Shown here one piece after another: positions 9,034-18,258 of a stretch of 64,000 bases of DNA. Made by a program: the position numbers and the translations under genes. The stretch is taken from the NCBI RefSeq assembly GCF_002118315.1, contig NZ_MTSZ01000001.1, positions 124,001 to 188,000 on the forward strand, given 5' to 3'. This DNA comes from Kiloniella majae. Its GTDB lineage: Bacteria > Pseudomonadota > Alphaproteobacteria > Kiloniellales > Kiloniellaceae. Within the stretch, counting starts at the first letter, position 1. Every line of letters begins with the position of its first letter. Below the pieces are notes generated by a model. That model was not told where the DNA came from and ran no database searches. It worked only from the letters and a program-made list of their open reading frames with translations.

Positions 9034-9924
9034 TTATTTTTCAGAGGATTGAAGGTGATCACGGAAGTGATCTCCCATAAGGTTAAGTATGAGAACAGTT
9101 ACTAAAACGGCTATCCCAGGAAAGATCATGACATGTGGTGCCGTTAACATGTACGGCTTTCCATCCAGAAGCATTGCCCCCCATTCAGCTTGGGGAGGTT
9201 GAACACCAAAGCCCAGAAAGCTCAATCCTGATATTGATAGAATTGTTCTAGACCATGAACTGGTCCAGATCACAACAACACTCAATATTATATTTGGCAG
9301 ATAATGCCTTGATAAAATTAAATAATACGGAAGTTTATTTAACTTGGCCTGAACAACATAATCCCGTTGTTTTATATCGCCGGTCAGTGCACGGACCAAA
9401 CGTGCAAAACGCATCCAGCTAACAAGAATTAATGCGATCACCATATTGACAGTATTTGGTCCCAAGACGCCTGTAATTACGATTGCAGCAATTAATTCCG
9501 GAAATGCAAAAAAGCTATCCGTCATCCGCATACAAAAGCCATCAACAAACCGCCCAAGGGAACCGGCAAGCAAGCCTATTATCATACCAATGACAGCCCC
9601 CGCAGTTGAAACAATCAAAGCAAGTCCCACCGACCATCCCGCGCCATATAAAATACGGGTAGCAATATCACGCCCCATCTGATCAGTGCCGAACCAATTC
9701 TTCCAACTCGGAGAACTAAGACGATTTAAAAAATTAGTTTCGACAGGATCATATGGTGTCATTGCAAAACCAAGCAGAACGAGCCCAATCAAAAGACCAA
9801 AGAATAAAAGAAAGAAACTGTGCTTTTTAAAAACAGTCTGTGTTTGAATGTACAATGCCAGAGCATATTTTTGCGCCAGAGTACATTTTTGAAAAGACAA
9901 ATAGTTAAAAGAAAAGAGGTTCAT
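9034..9924 (-). CDS. Opp/Dpp/Nik-type ABC transporter permease (C subunit)
   Basis: A 296-residue inner-membrane permease. It has a short N-terminal cytoplasmic segment, TM1 (SFFLLFFGLLIGLVLLGF), the DppC-type FGTDQMGRDIATRILYGA block, and the EAA-like loop KLNKLPYYLILSRHYLPN followed by GLSFLGFGVQPPQAEWG. The frame extends to 9993, which would overlap the upstream permease by 47 bp. The ATG at 9924 (Met24 of the long form) sits 22 nt after that gene's stop and leaves a family-like N terminus, so it is preferred. It pairs with the B-type permease and two ATPases of the same operon. Confidence 0.88.
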   Translation of the reverse strand: MNLFSFNYLSFQKCTLAQKYALALYIQTQTVFKKHSFFLLFFGLLIGLVLLGFAMTPYDPVETNFLNRLSSPSWKNWFGTDQMGRDIATRILYGAGWSVGLALIVSTAGAVIGMIIGLLAGSLGRFVDGFCMRMTDSFFAFPELIAAIVITGVLGPNTVNMVIALILVSWMRFARLVRALTGDIKQRDYVVQAKLNKLPYYLILSRHYLPNIILSVVVIWTSSWSRTILSISGLSFLGFGVQPPQAEWGAMLLDGKPYMLTAPHVMIFPGIAVLVTVLILNLMGDHFRDHLQSSEK

Positions 9925-9946
9925 GAAATAACTCAACTCATTATCT

Positions 9947-10894
9947 TCATCGGGATACAGGGTTGATAAACCATTGAAAAATCTCAACAGCACTATTTAT
10001 CGTTACATAAGTCACCGCCGAAAAAATGACGATACACTGGATGATGGGAAAGTCTCTACTCATCACAGAATGCACCAATAAAGATCCAATGCCGCCGCGG
10101 GCAAAAACAACCTCGACAATAACGGCCCCTTCCAAAAGATAAGCCAAATCAAGACCGAGCATTGTTATAAAAGGAACAAAAGCGTGCCGAACAATATGTC
10201 GGCAGAAAAGCTCCTTTGGCCCAACACCTCTTATTTTCAAGGCTTCAAGAAACGGAGCAGCACTTGCTTCAAGTAAAAAGGATCGGATCAAACGGGTTTG
10301 AGAAGTCAACACCCATAAGCCCAATGTTGATGCTGGCAAAATAAGGTGCGCAAGACTTCCTGTTCCATAGGCTGGTACCCATTGAAGTTTCGCAGCAAAA
10401 ACAAAGATAAAGATAAGGCCTAACCAGTAAGAAGGGATTGCGGCTCCTATTGATGACAGCGCAATCGCAAAACGGTCGATAAAGCTTTTTGGTTTCCACA
10501 CAGAGATTAAACTGAGCGGAAGAGCAAGAGACATTCCAATAAGCAGGGATAAAACTGCTAACTCCATTGTTTCTTGTAACTGACTAATAAAGATCTCACT
10601 GACAGGTTCCTGAGAAATCAAGGAAACACCGAAATCCAGTTGAATAAGATCCAGAGCCCAATAGTAAAACTGTACAAAAAATGGTCGATCGATACCTGTC
10701 TCTAGCCTGATCTGTTCAACCAATTCGACAGAGGCACTGCCTTCGCCGATATAACGAGCATTTGCGATAGCCAGGGCTTTGTCCCCGGGCGCATAATAGT
10801 ACAGCAAGAAGGTTAGAAACGAGACACCCAAAAGTACAAGAATTAGGCTGATTGCCTTGATTAGAGCAACACGCATAAAATTATTCAACGTCAT
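9947..10894 (-). CDS. Opp/Dpp/Nik-type ABC transporter permease (B subunit)
   Basis: 315 residues, six predicted transmembrane helices. The N-terminal LVLLGVSFLTFLLYYYAPGD, the GIDRPFFVQFYYWA region and the coupling loop ALKIRGVGPKELFCRHIVRHA are typical of DppB/NikB. Its ATG overlaps the stop of the upstream ATPase gene by 4 bp (ATGA), implying translational coupling. Dipeptide, oligopeptide, nickel and metallophore permeases share this architecture and the sequence alone does not separate them. Confidence 0.9.
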   Translation of the reverse strand: MTLNNFMRVALIKAISLILVLLGVSFLTFLLYYYAPGDKALAIANARYIGEGSASVELVEQIRLETGIDRPFFVQFYYWALDLIQLDFGVSLISQEPVSEIFISQLQETMELAVLSLLIGMSLALPLSLISVWKPKSFIDRFAIALSSIGAAIPSYWLGLIFIFVFAAKLQWVPAYGTGSLAHLILPASTLGLWVLTSQTRLIRSFLLEASAAPFLEALKIRGVGPKELFCRHIVRHAFVPFITMLGLDLAYLLEGAVIVEVVFARGGIGSLLVHSVMSRDFPIIQCIVIFSAVTYVTINSAVEIFQWFINPVSR

Positions 10895-11667
10895 GCCACC
10901 CGAAACTCTTCTGTCTTCTTTTGAGGTAATGAACCCAAGATATAAGCAGCTTCCAACAATTCTTGACCATATATACTTTCCGGCCCTTGGAAGAATAGGT
11001 TTACATCCTGATATTCTTCTACTTTCCCACTATTTAGTAATAAAATTCTGTCCGCATAATGTCGTGCAAATCCCAAATCGTGGGTGACAAATATATAGCT
11101 TAGATCGTTTTGTTTTTTTAACCTGTCCAGAAGTTGGGCTATCTGTTTTTGAATAATGGCATCCAAGGCACTTAATGGTTCATCGAAAAATAGAATATCC
11201 GGTTTGGCAACAATCGCCCGCGCTATGCATATGCGTTGAGCTTGTCCCAAAGAAATTTGAGCCGGATATCTATTTTCCAAACTTTCAGGTAACTCTACGT
11301 CTCTCAACGCTTGCAAAACAGCATGGTCGATCTCAACAGCCTGCAGTGATGACTTGTATAAGCTTTCAGCAATTGACCGTTTTATTTTTTGACGTGGGTT
11401 CAGCGCAGCAATTGGGTCCTGCATAACAATCTGCGTTGATGGTAACCCGATTTGGGATTGTTCCGGACTCTGATAGACGTGTCTATCCAACATTACACTT
11501 CCCAAGGATAAGGGAACTAACCCCAGCAGAGCACGCAGCAACGTTGTTTTCCCCGATCCACTTTCACCGATGATACAGAGAGTTTCTCCGCGGCTTAGTT
11601 TAAAATTGATATTCTCAAGAAGAGTTTGATCTTGCAGCCGTACAGATAAATTATTCACTTCAAGCAT
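10891..11667 (-). CDS. ABC transporter ATP-binding protein (DppF/NikE-like)
   Basis: 258 residues, single nucleotide-binding domain: Walker A GESGSGKTT, Q-loop IVMQDPIAALNPRQ, Walker B DILFFDEPLSALD and H-loop VTHD. The ABC signature is ISLGQAQR rather than the usual LSGGQ, but the conserved Gly-Gln pair is kept. There is no C-terminal oligopeptide/dipeptide extension. The start overlaps the preceding ATPase by 8 bp. It should form a heterodimer with that ATPase and power the B/C permease pair. Confidence 0.9.
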   Translation of the reverse strand: MLEVNNLSVRLQDQTLLENINFKLSRGETLCIIGESGSGKTTLLRALLGLVPLSLGSVMLDRHVYQSPEQSQIGLPSTQIVMQDPIAALNPRQKIKRSIAESLYKSSLQAVEIDHAVLQALRDVELPESLENRYPAQISLGQAQRICIARAIVAKPDILFFDEPLSALDAIIQKQIAQLLDRLKKQNDLSYIFVTHDLGFARHYADRILLLNSGKVEEYQDVNLFFQGPESIYGQELLEAAYILGSLPQKKTEEFRVA

Positions 11668-12472
11668 AGTCGAGCCCCCAATGCCGATGCTTAACCAGAT
11701 TTGAGGTATAGGGATGCGCGGGAGAGTTCAAAATTTCGCCTGTTGTTCCCACTTCCAATAACTTTCCAGTTGAAAGAACAGCAACGCGATCAGCGAACTG
11801 AGTTGCCAACGCCAAGTCATGGGTAACCATTATCACAGAGATATTATTTTCCTTCGCTACTTTGGTAACTTCAACCAAAGCTTTTGCCGCGACAATCGGA
11901 TCTAATGCAGATGTAGGTTCATCAAGAATAATAATTTTTGGCTTCGCAACGAGAGCAAACGCGAGAAGAAGTCGTTGTTGCATTCCCCTGCTCCACTGAT
12001 GTGGAAATTTTTTATCAAAGGCCTTAAGATTCAACTGCGAAAGAATATGTTGAGAAAACCGACGGTCTTCAATGTCCTGCTCTTTGTCTGATTGAGTTCC
12101 TTTTAAAGTCCTCATCGCCCTTAATGCCTGTCGCCATTGCCATTGCAAACGTTTCAAGGGATCCAGCCCTATACTGGGATTTTGAGGAACATAAGCCAAT
12201 GAATTTGCAGTTAGAGATCCATACGATTGGTCAAGGGCAAGGTCTTGCTGTTGTCCATCGAATGTTAAAGACCCCGAAACACTGAATCCACGAGCAGTGA
12301 CTCCCAACAAGCTTCTCAGTAAAGTGGTCTTTCCAGCACCAGACTCTCCGACGACCGCAAGAGTTTCACCAGACATAACATCCAGATCAATGCTATCAAG
12401 CAAAGTCTGACCGCCGTAAGTGACGGTCAGACTAGATAGCTCTAAAAGAGGGGGAAATTCCTTACCCTTCAA
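11660..12472 (-). CDS. ABC transporter ATP-binding protein (DppD/NikD-like), TTG start
   Basis: 270 residues: Walker A GESGAGKTT, signature WSRGMQQR (a degenerate LSGGQ), Walker B KIIILDEPTSALD, H-loop VTHDLALA and the family C-terminal HPYTSNLVK segment. The frame could begin at an ATG at 12538, but that would overlap the upstream substrate-binding gene by 77 bp. A TTG at 12472-12470 has GGAG seven nucleotides upstream, overlaps the upstream gene by only 11 bp and starts just before the conserved LLELSSLTV strand, so it is the likely start. It is translationally coupled within a five-subunit importer operon. Confidence 0.87.
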   Translation of the reverse strand: MKGKEFPPLLELSSLTVTYGGQTLLDSIDLDVMSGETLAVVGESGAGKTTLLRSLLGVTARGFSVSGSLTFDGQQQDLALDQSYGSLTANSLAYVPQNPSIGLDPLKRLQWQWRQALRAMRTLKGTQSDKEQDIEDRRFSQHILSQLNLKAFDKKFPHQWSRGMQQRLLLAFALVAKPKIIILDEPTSALDPIVAAKALVEVTKVAKENNISVIMVTHDLALATQFADRVAVLSTGKLLEVGTTGEILNSPAHPYTSNLVKHRHWGLDYA

Positions 12473-14042
12473 TATCCAACTCCGTAGAAGCCAGATAGGT
12501 CTCTGCTGGGTGGATTTTATATCCCTTAACTTTACCATTCCCGACGGATACCTGTGATTTATGAAACACAGGTATCAGAGGGAGATCATCGGCGATAATT
12601 TCTTGGATTTTATCGTAGATAACTTTGCGTTTGGCATAATCAAATTCACCACGGCCTTCTTCCAGCAAAGCATCAAGTTCAGGGTTTTTGTAGCCCGAGA
12701 AATTATACCCGGCCTCTGAATCAAGCAATGTAGAAGGAAAATAATCCGGGTCGCCCTGAGGTGCCGTTCCCCATGCTTGCAGGTGCATTTGAATTTCACC
12801 AAGCTTCAAAGCATCGTTATTTGCCTGAAACTCACCCATGGAAATTTCGACTTCAAGTCCCAGTTTACTGAGCAAAGCCTGCGTAACCTCAAGCGTTGGC
12901 TTCAGAGCTAGGCGACCTTCGTATGATCTCAGTTTAAGAACAATGTTATCACCATCAATTTCCCGAATACCATCATTATTCGTATCTGTTATTCCGGCTT
13001 TATCCAAAATTTCCAAGGCCTGCTTTGTATCGTAGGGAGACTTTAGACCTTCATTAATCCATGACTTCATTGACCCCGGAAAAATAGAGTGTGCAGGGTC
13101 ACCGCCAACGCCAGCCAAAGCAGCCTCAACAATCAAATCCCGATCCAACCCCAGAGAAATCGCTTGCCTCAGATCTTTGCTAGCCAGTGGGCCATCAGCT
13201 GTTCGAACCTGATAGAAAAATAAGCGTGTTGTCGCACCAGAAAAGCGCTGTCCCTGATTATCGTTTTCAAGTGCAGCGAAATCAGGCTCTGAATAATTGG
13301 TCACAAGATCAACATTGCCCGCCTTCAAAGCAAGTGCTGCAACTGACGCATCTGGAATGGCATCAAAAACAATACCATCAAGTTTTGGTTTTCCGCCCCA
13401 GTACTCATCAAATGCTTTGGTGTGATAGTTTTTTTCCGTTTCTGCAGAAACAAAAACAAAAGGCCCGGTTCCAACGATAGGAAGCTTATCGCTGCCTTCT
13501 TTAATGACTGATGCTGTTGGTTCTGTCAGGGACCAGATAAAGGCTGAATTTGGCTTATTTGTTTCAAAAACAAGCGTTCGATCATCCTTAAGAGTAATCG
13601 TTTTGATATCCAGCAATTTGGTAAGGCGTGGATTAAACGCAGTATGATCTTTGTCATTTAATTTGGAAAATGAATCTTTAACAATACTTGCTGTTAAAGG
13701 GCTTCCATCATGAAACTTAACATTTTCACGTAATGTAAACTCCCATTGGGTTGGACTAATATTACGATAGTTTTCGGCCAGACGCGGAAACATTTCCATT
13801 TTATAGTCCAAACCAACCAATGTCTCGGACACACCCGCTTTGTTGCTCAACCAGCCATTTTGACGCGCTCTTGGATCTGGCACTGAACTTTTTGGACCAA
13901 AAGGTACAGCAATTGTTATTACTTTTTCAGCTTTTATCTCTTCCAGGGAATACGCAAAATTAATAGAGACTGGGCCAACCGTACTTGCCGTAAACGTAAT
14001 AAATCCGGACGCAAGAACAGCCCTTAATGATCTTTTTTTCAT
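12462..14042 (-). CDS. Nik/Opp-type ABC transporter substrate-binding protein
   Basis: 526 residues of the SBP_bac_5 family from MKKRSLRAVLASG, with a Sec-type signal peptide ending near NFAYS, so periplasmic. Diagnostic stretches are QWEFTLRENVKFHDGSPL, VGTGPFVF, a NADVT-like KAGNVDLVTNYSEPDFA segment and C-terminal LPLIPVFHKSQVSV. The ATG at 14042 is used; 14063 would add seven residues without improving the signal. This subunit sets the specificity of the operon. NikA-like and peptide-binding members cannot be distinguished reliably here, and nickel or an opine-type metallophore is possible. First gene of the operon; the 164-bp upstream region is very AT-rich and should carry the promoter. 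Confidence 0.88.
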   Translation of the reverse strand: MKKRSLRAVLASGFITFTASTVGPVSINFAYSLEEIKAEKVITIAVPFGPKSSVPDPRARQNGWLSNKAGVSETLVGLDYKMEMFPRLAENYRNISPTQWEFTLRENVKFHDGSPLTASIVKDSFSKLNDKDHTAFNPRLTKLLDIKTITLKDDRTLVFETNKPNSAFIWSLTEPTASVIKEGSDKLPIVGTGPFVFVSAETEKNYHTKAFDEYWGGKPKLDGIVFDAIPDASVAALALKAGNVDLVTNYSEPDFAALENDNQGQRFSGATTRLFFYQVRTADGPLASKDLRQAISLGLDRDLIVEAALAGVGGDPAHSIFPGSMKSWINEGLKSPYDTKQALEILDKAGITDTNNDGIREIDGDNIVLKLRSYEGRLALKPTLEVTQALLSKLGLEVEISMGEFQANNDALKLGEIQMHLQAWGTAPQGDPDYFPSTLLDSEAGYNFSGYKNPELDALLEEGRGEFDYAKRKVIYDKIQEIIADDLPLIPVFHKSQVSVGNGKVKGYKIHPAETYLASTELDIEG

Positions 14043-14227
14043 AACTAGAAAGCCTGTGAACAATTAGGAGAAATCCGAGAAAACATCAATTCGAGTCTTC
14101 AGACGCACAAGATATACACAATGTTATAACATAACAATCAAAAAATAAACGCTTAAATATTTAGCAAAACAAAAACAAAAATAATACAATTAAATATTAC
14201 AATTCAATAAGTTAGATACAATTGAAG

Positions 14228-15703
14228 TCATCCCATTTCAATTGATCGAGGAATATCAACGGTCGCATTCAGACCCTGAACCGGAAGATTGATCAAATCA
14301 AAATGCCCGTTATGGGCTTGAATAACGCTGTTGACGATACTCAACCCAAGACCACTGCCCCCGGTTTCTCGATTTCTGGATTTCTCTAGTCGATAAAAGG
14401 GTTTGAGAACATTTTCCATCTCATCCTCGGGAATGCCCGGACCTTTATCCATGACTTCGATCAAAACACGGCCTGGTTCTATAGTTAAGCTCACCTTTGC
14501 CTGAAATCCGTATTTAACCGCATTCGCAACAAGGTTTGTAATCGCGCGTTGTAAAGCTTTGGGCCGCCCCTTCATATTCCCCTTGAGCATACCATCCAAA
14601 GGTACTGACTTTTCGTGGGAACTAAAGACTGTGCCAGTTGTTCTCAGGGTTGGGTATTGAATAGGCATAAATGTAACGGGCATACCAACATCGGAAAAAT
14701 CATCACAAATACTTTGAACGAGCGACACGATTTCAAAATACTCTTCATCCTCTCTTTCCAAGCCACCCTTAAGAAAATCAATCGCGTCTCTTGTCATGCC
14801 AAGCATTAGATCGAGATCAGAAAGGATCTTGTTACGTAAACTTTCGTCTTCGATATATTCAGCCCGCAATCTTAAACGTGTGGCAGGCGTTCGCAAGTCG
14901 TGAGAAATTGCCGTTAGCATACGTGTTCTTTCGTCCAGAACTTCTGCTTTCTCTTTCTGTTCGGCAGAAAGGCTGTGGGCGATACCTTTCGCCTCTTCTG
15001 ACCAAAGGGCTGTAACACGCACGTCATCCAGATCATCGCTGCTTTCACTTAATATTTTGAAAGGTCGAAGTAAGGCCCGGGTTCCAATTGCGTAAAACAC
15101 ACCGGAAAAAGCCATACCAGCCAAGCAAATCAATAACCACTGGATTTCTGTAATACGAGCTTTCCAATATTTAGGACTTGAAACAACTAACCTCTCTCCA
15201 TTTGAAAAAATAATGAAAAGCTTCGCCCGGCTATCGTGTCGTGCAATTGCAGATACGAGGAAAGTCAGCTTTGCGGTTAGGTCTTCAGGGGGATAATCAG
15301 ACTTGAGGATCCTTTGGCGTGGATTACGATCAAGAAGCTCAAGGTAAATGCGCGGATTAGGTCCATACTGTGAGTTGGTATTAAGAAGGGAATAGTCCTC
15401 TAAAGACTGTGCCTCATTCAATTCATCTTGCTTGATCAGAGCAAACTGAACAGCATCAGATCGATTAAAGTTCTCAACGGAGAGAAGCCTGCGCTCTAGC
15501 GGCATACGAGAGATATCTTCATAAACCCGTGCGATAACAGGCCCAATCCAGGTCGTTTCAGCTATTTCCGCTCTACGGTTGATAATAGCTCCGACCCCGA
15601 CAGATGCAAAACTCGCGGCAAGAAAACCACATAGAAAGCCAAAAAGAAGAATTCTGGGACGTATTTTGGTCGGAAGATATTTTTCAAAAAGGCGTACGAA
15701 CAT
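14228..15703 (-). CDS. EnvZ-type sensor histidine kinase
   Basis: 491 residues. TM1 is about residues 17-42, followed by a ~145-residue periplasmic domain and TM2 (about 187-207). A HAMP-like linker leads to the dimerisation helix with phospho-acceptor His268 in AISHDLRTPATRLRLR. The catalytic domain has the N-box NLVANAVKYGF, the G1 box DKGPGIP and GGSGLGLSIV. It is co-transcribed 8 bp after its response regulator and divergent from a GtsABCD-like sugar importer. In Pseudomonas the GtrS/GltR pair has a comparable relation to glucose transport genes, so sugar or sugar-acid sensing is the leading inference. The ligand is not visible from sequence. Confidence 0.92.
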   Translation of the reverse strand: MFVRLFEKYLPTKIRPRILLFGFLCGFLAASFASVGVGAIINRRAEIAETTWIGPVIARVYEDISRMPLERRLLSVENFNRSDAVQFALIKQDELNEAQSLEDYSLLNTNSQYGPNPRIYLELLDRNPRQRILKSDYPPEDLTAKLTFLVSAIARHDSRAKLFIIFSNGERLVVSSPKYWKARITEIQWLLICLAGMAFSGVFYAIGTRALLRPFKILSESSDDLDDVRVTALWSEEAKGIAHSLSAEQKEKAEVLDERTRMLTAISHDLRTPATRLRLRAEYIEDESLRNKILSDLDLMLGMTRDAIDFLKGGLEREDEEYFEIVSLVQSICDDFSDVGMPVTFMPIQYPTLRTTGTVFSSHEKSVPLDGMLKGNMKGRPKALQRAITNLVANAVKYGFQAKVSLTIEPGRVLIEVMDKGPGIPEDEMENVLKPFYRLEKSRNRETGGSGLGLSIVNSVIQAHNGHFDLINLPVQGLNATVDIPRSIEMG

Positions 15704-15711
15704 ACCAGTAA

Positions 15712-16473
15712 TTACAATCTGCTTTGAACAGGTGACACAGTATTCACGGAAACCTTTTCAGCAAAAATATACCCCTGTCCTCGCACAGTTTTGATCAGCT
15801 TGGGTTTATCTGCATCATTTTCAAGCTTCTTCCGTAATCGACTGACCTGAATATCAATACTGCGATCAAAGGCTATTGCTTCAACTCCTCTGGTCGCATT
15901 AATCAAATCATCACGAGTTAACACTTTTTGTGGCTGTTCCAAAAAGGCGATCAACAGCGCAAACTCACCAGAAGAAAGGTGAACAACAAATTTGTCAGGT
16001 GAACGTATTTCACGCTTTCCCTCATGTAGCTGCCAACCGGAAAATTTGAAAACTCTATTGGCAATGCCTTGATCTATATAAATATTATCGTCTGTACCTA
16101 CTCCACTAACACGACGAAAAATCGCTTTCATTCGGGCCAAAAGCTCTCTGGGATTAAAGGGCTTTTCCAGATAATCATCTGCCCCGACTTCCAACCCAAC
16201 GATACGATCAGCATCCCCCGTTACAGCCGTAAGCATAATAATAGGCACGTCAGATTTCTCACGAACAGAACGGCACAGGCTTAGACCATCTTCACCGGGA
16301 AGCATGATATCGAGAATAATCAGATCAATAGACCATTTATTCATCTCCCGACGCATTTCTTCGCCAGATCCGGCTTCAGAGACTCTAAAACCACGTTGTG
16401 TGAGAAACCCCGTCAAAAGATCTCTTATTTCTTCATCATCATCCACAATCAGCAGATGTTTGGCCTTTTCCAT
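15712..16473 (-). CDS. OmpR-family response regulator
   Basis: 253 residues. The receiver domain has the acidic pocket DDDEE (11-15), phospho-acceptor Asp55 in LIILDIMLPG, Thr82 in MLTAV and Lys104 in YLEKPF. The winged-helix DNA-binding domain (about 150-240) includes LSSGEFALLIAFLEQPQKVLTRDDL and DVQVSRLRKKLE-type residues (here DIQVSRLRKKLEND). First gene of the kinase-regulator pair. The shared 190-bp promoter region with the sugar operon carries an 8-bp direct repeat at 10-bp period, the geometry OmpR-family dimers use. Confidence 0.93.
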   Translation of the reverse strand: MEKAKHLLIVDDDEEIRDLLTGFLTQRGFRVSEAGSGEEMRREMNKWSIDLIILDIMLPGEDGLSLCRSVREKSDVPIIMLTAVTGDADRIVGLEVGADDYLEKPFNPRELLARMKAIFRRVSGVGTDDNIYIDQGIANRVFKFSGWQLHEGKREIRSPDKFVVHLSSGEFALLIAFLEQPQKVLTRDDLINATRGVEAIAFDRSIDIQVSRLRKKLENDADKPKLIKTVRGQGYIFAEKVSVNTVSPVQSRL

Positions 16474-16537
16474 TCACTTACCTGTCATATTTCGCTACTG
16501 CGGCAAACCATTAAAAAGAAAATACTTTACCGCTGAA

Positions 16538-16555
16538 TTGTAACGGTTTGTAACG
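16538..16555. promoter_or_regulatory. direct repeat TTGTAACG x2, candidate response-regulator site
   Basis: TTGTAACG occurs at 16538-16545 and 16548-16555, exactly 10 bp apart. The related reverse-oriented GTTAC sequences appear at 16579-16583 and 16600-16604. Tandem half-sites at one helical turn are characteristic of OmpR/PhoB-type regulators. The position between the divergent regulator gene and gtsA fits control of both. Confidence 0.5.
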
Positions 16556-16750
16556 AAGCACGTGATCTGCAATCTTCTGTTACCTTAAAGTAGTCGCAAG
16601 TTACACGCGTTAGGGTTTTACTGAGGCTATCGGAACCCGAGTATTCTGAACAGCTAACTATAATCTATGGAATGCTCGTTGGCTCTTTGTCAACACTACA
16701 TTGGACCATACTTACAATTGGATCCACTTCACACGGGGAGGAAAATGGGA

Positions 16751-18013
16751 ATGAAATCTTTTACTCAAAAACTCGCGCTTACAACGGCTTTGGTAAGCTC
16801 TATTGCACTAGGAGCAATCTCTGCTCAGGCAGAACCAACAGCAGAAGTGCTTCACTACTGGACATCAGGCAGTGAAGCGAAAGCTGTGAAAGCACTAAAA
16901 GAAGACTTTGAAGCCAATGGTGGTAAATGGCTCGATGCGCCCGTCGCTGGTGGTGGCGGAGATGCACAGGCCGCTGTTCTTCGTTCACGCGTTCTATCTG
17001 GCAACCCGCCTGCTGCGGTACAGATCAAAGGCTTGAGCATTCAGGAATGGGCCGAAGCTGATGCACTGGGTGACCTGACCAAGCTTGGTGAAGAAGAAGG
17101 TTGGGATGACGTTCTGCCACCGCTGTTACAGAAAATTGTTAAACATGACGGTAAATATGTTGCTGTTCCTGTGAACATTCACCGTGTTGACTGGATTTGG
17201 GCAAACCCGGAATCTTTGGCAAAAGTCGATGGTGAACCACCCCGTACATGGGATGAATTCAATGCCCTCGCGGACAAACTTCAAGCCGCAGGCATTACCC
17301 CTCTCGCTCATGGTGGGCAACCATGGCAAGACGGTACTGTATTTGAAACAGTCGTACTCGGAATGGGCGGCGCTGAATTTTTCAACAAAGCTTTTGTCGA
17401 AAAAGATGCCACGACAATCAAATCCGACACCATGAAAAAAGTTTTTGACCAGATGCGTAAAATGCGCGGCTATGTTGATGCAGATTTTTCCGGACGTGAT
17501 TGGAACCTGGCAACAAGCATGGTGATGCGCGGCGAAGCAGCAATGCAGATCATGGGTGACTGGGCAAAAGGTGAATTTCTTGCAGCAGGGAAAGTCCCTG
17601 GTAAAGATTTCCTTTGTGTTCCCACACCATCCAACGGCGGATACATTCTTAACTCTGACAGCTTTGCAATGTTCAATGTCAGTAGTGAAGATGACAAGGC
17701 CGGTCAAGCCTTGCTCGCACGTTTGATCCTGGGCGAAAAGTTTCAGGAAACCTTTAATCTCTACAAAGGTTCTATTCCGGCAAGAATGGGCGTATCAACG
17801 GAAAAGTTTGATGAATGCGCAGTGAAGTCCATGGTCGATCTGCAATCCGCATCCGAAAGCGGTGCATTGGTTGGATCAATGGCTCACGAGATCGCTGCTT
17901 CTGGCGCAATTCGCGGTGCAATTCTGGATGTCGTTACGGAACACTTCAATTCAGACATGACATCAGATGTTGCCGTTGAGCGTCTAGCCGAAGCAATCGA
18001 ACTGGCTGAGTAA
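16751..18013 (+). CDS. gtsA: glucose/mannose-type ABC transporter substrate-binding protein (GtsA-like)
   Basis: 420 residues, SBP_bac_1 family, with a clear signal peptide ending SAQA. EVLHYWTSG, APVAGGGGDAQAAVLRSRVLSGNPP, YVAVPVNIHRVDWIW, LAHGGQPWQD.TVFE and MQIMGDWAKGEF closely resemble Pseudomonas GtsA, the periplasmic glucose-binding protein. Three in-frame starts exist. GGGGAGG at 16735-16741 is 9 nt from the ATG at 16751 but only 3 nt from that at 16745, and the ATG at 16667 adds a non-signal leader, so 16751 is chosen. It is the first gene of a transporter and hexose-catabolism operon and is separated from the permeases by a hairpin. Confidence 0.92.
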   Translation: MKSFTQKLALTTALVSSIALGAISAQAEPTAEVLHYWTSGSEAKAVKALKEDFEANGGKWLDAPVAGGGGDAQAAVLRSRVLSGNPPAAVQIKGLSIQEWAEADALGDLTKLGEEEGWDDVLPPLLQKIVKHDGKYVAVPVNIHRVDWIWANPESLAKVDGEPPRTWDEFNALADKLQAAGITPLAHGGQPWQDGTVFETVVLGMGGAEFFNKAFVEKDATTIKSDTMKKVFDQMRKMRGYVDADFSGRDWNLATSMVMRGEAAMQIMGDWAKGEFLAAGKVPGKDFLCVPTPSNGGYILNSDSFAMFNVSSEDDKAGQALLARLILGEKFQETFNLYKGSIPARMGVSTEKFDECAVKSMVDLQSASESGALVGSMAHEIAASGAIRGAILDVVTEHFNSDMTSDVAVERLAEAIELAE

Positions 18014-18026
18014 CCTCCCTAAAGAC

Positions 18027-18090
18027 TGACGGTGCTTCCCCTGTAATATCCATTAGTAGGAATATTCATTGGAAACACCGTCATCTTTTT
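18027..18090 (+). terminator. intercistronic terminator/attenuator between gtsA and permease genes
   Basis: TGACGGTG (18027-18034) pairs with CACCGTCA (18076-18083), with an inner imperfect AATATCC/GGAATATT helix, followed by TCTTTTTT. The remaining 168 bp up to the next gene show no coding sequence. Confidence 0.75.
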
Positions 18091-18258
18091 TAAACTAAGC
18101 ATGTTAAATGCATGCGCGTTTCAAAGCTTTCCTCTTTGTATGTATCAATGACTGGATACATCAATAGTGGAAAAACTTTATCTGTTTGACTTAGAGCATT
18201 TGCGAGTTTCAAGCGATTTCATCGATGTGATTTTTCTTGCCGGAATGCTCCCGAACAA

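Noticed and set aside
17126-17707. 193-codon antisense open frame across gtsA
   Set aside because: It lies wholly opposite a well-supported binding-protein gene, has no family resemblance and a Cys/His-rich composition typical of a shadow frame.
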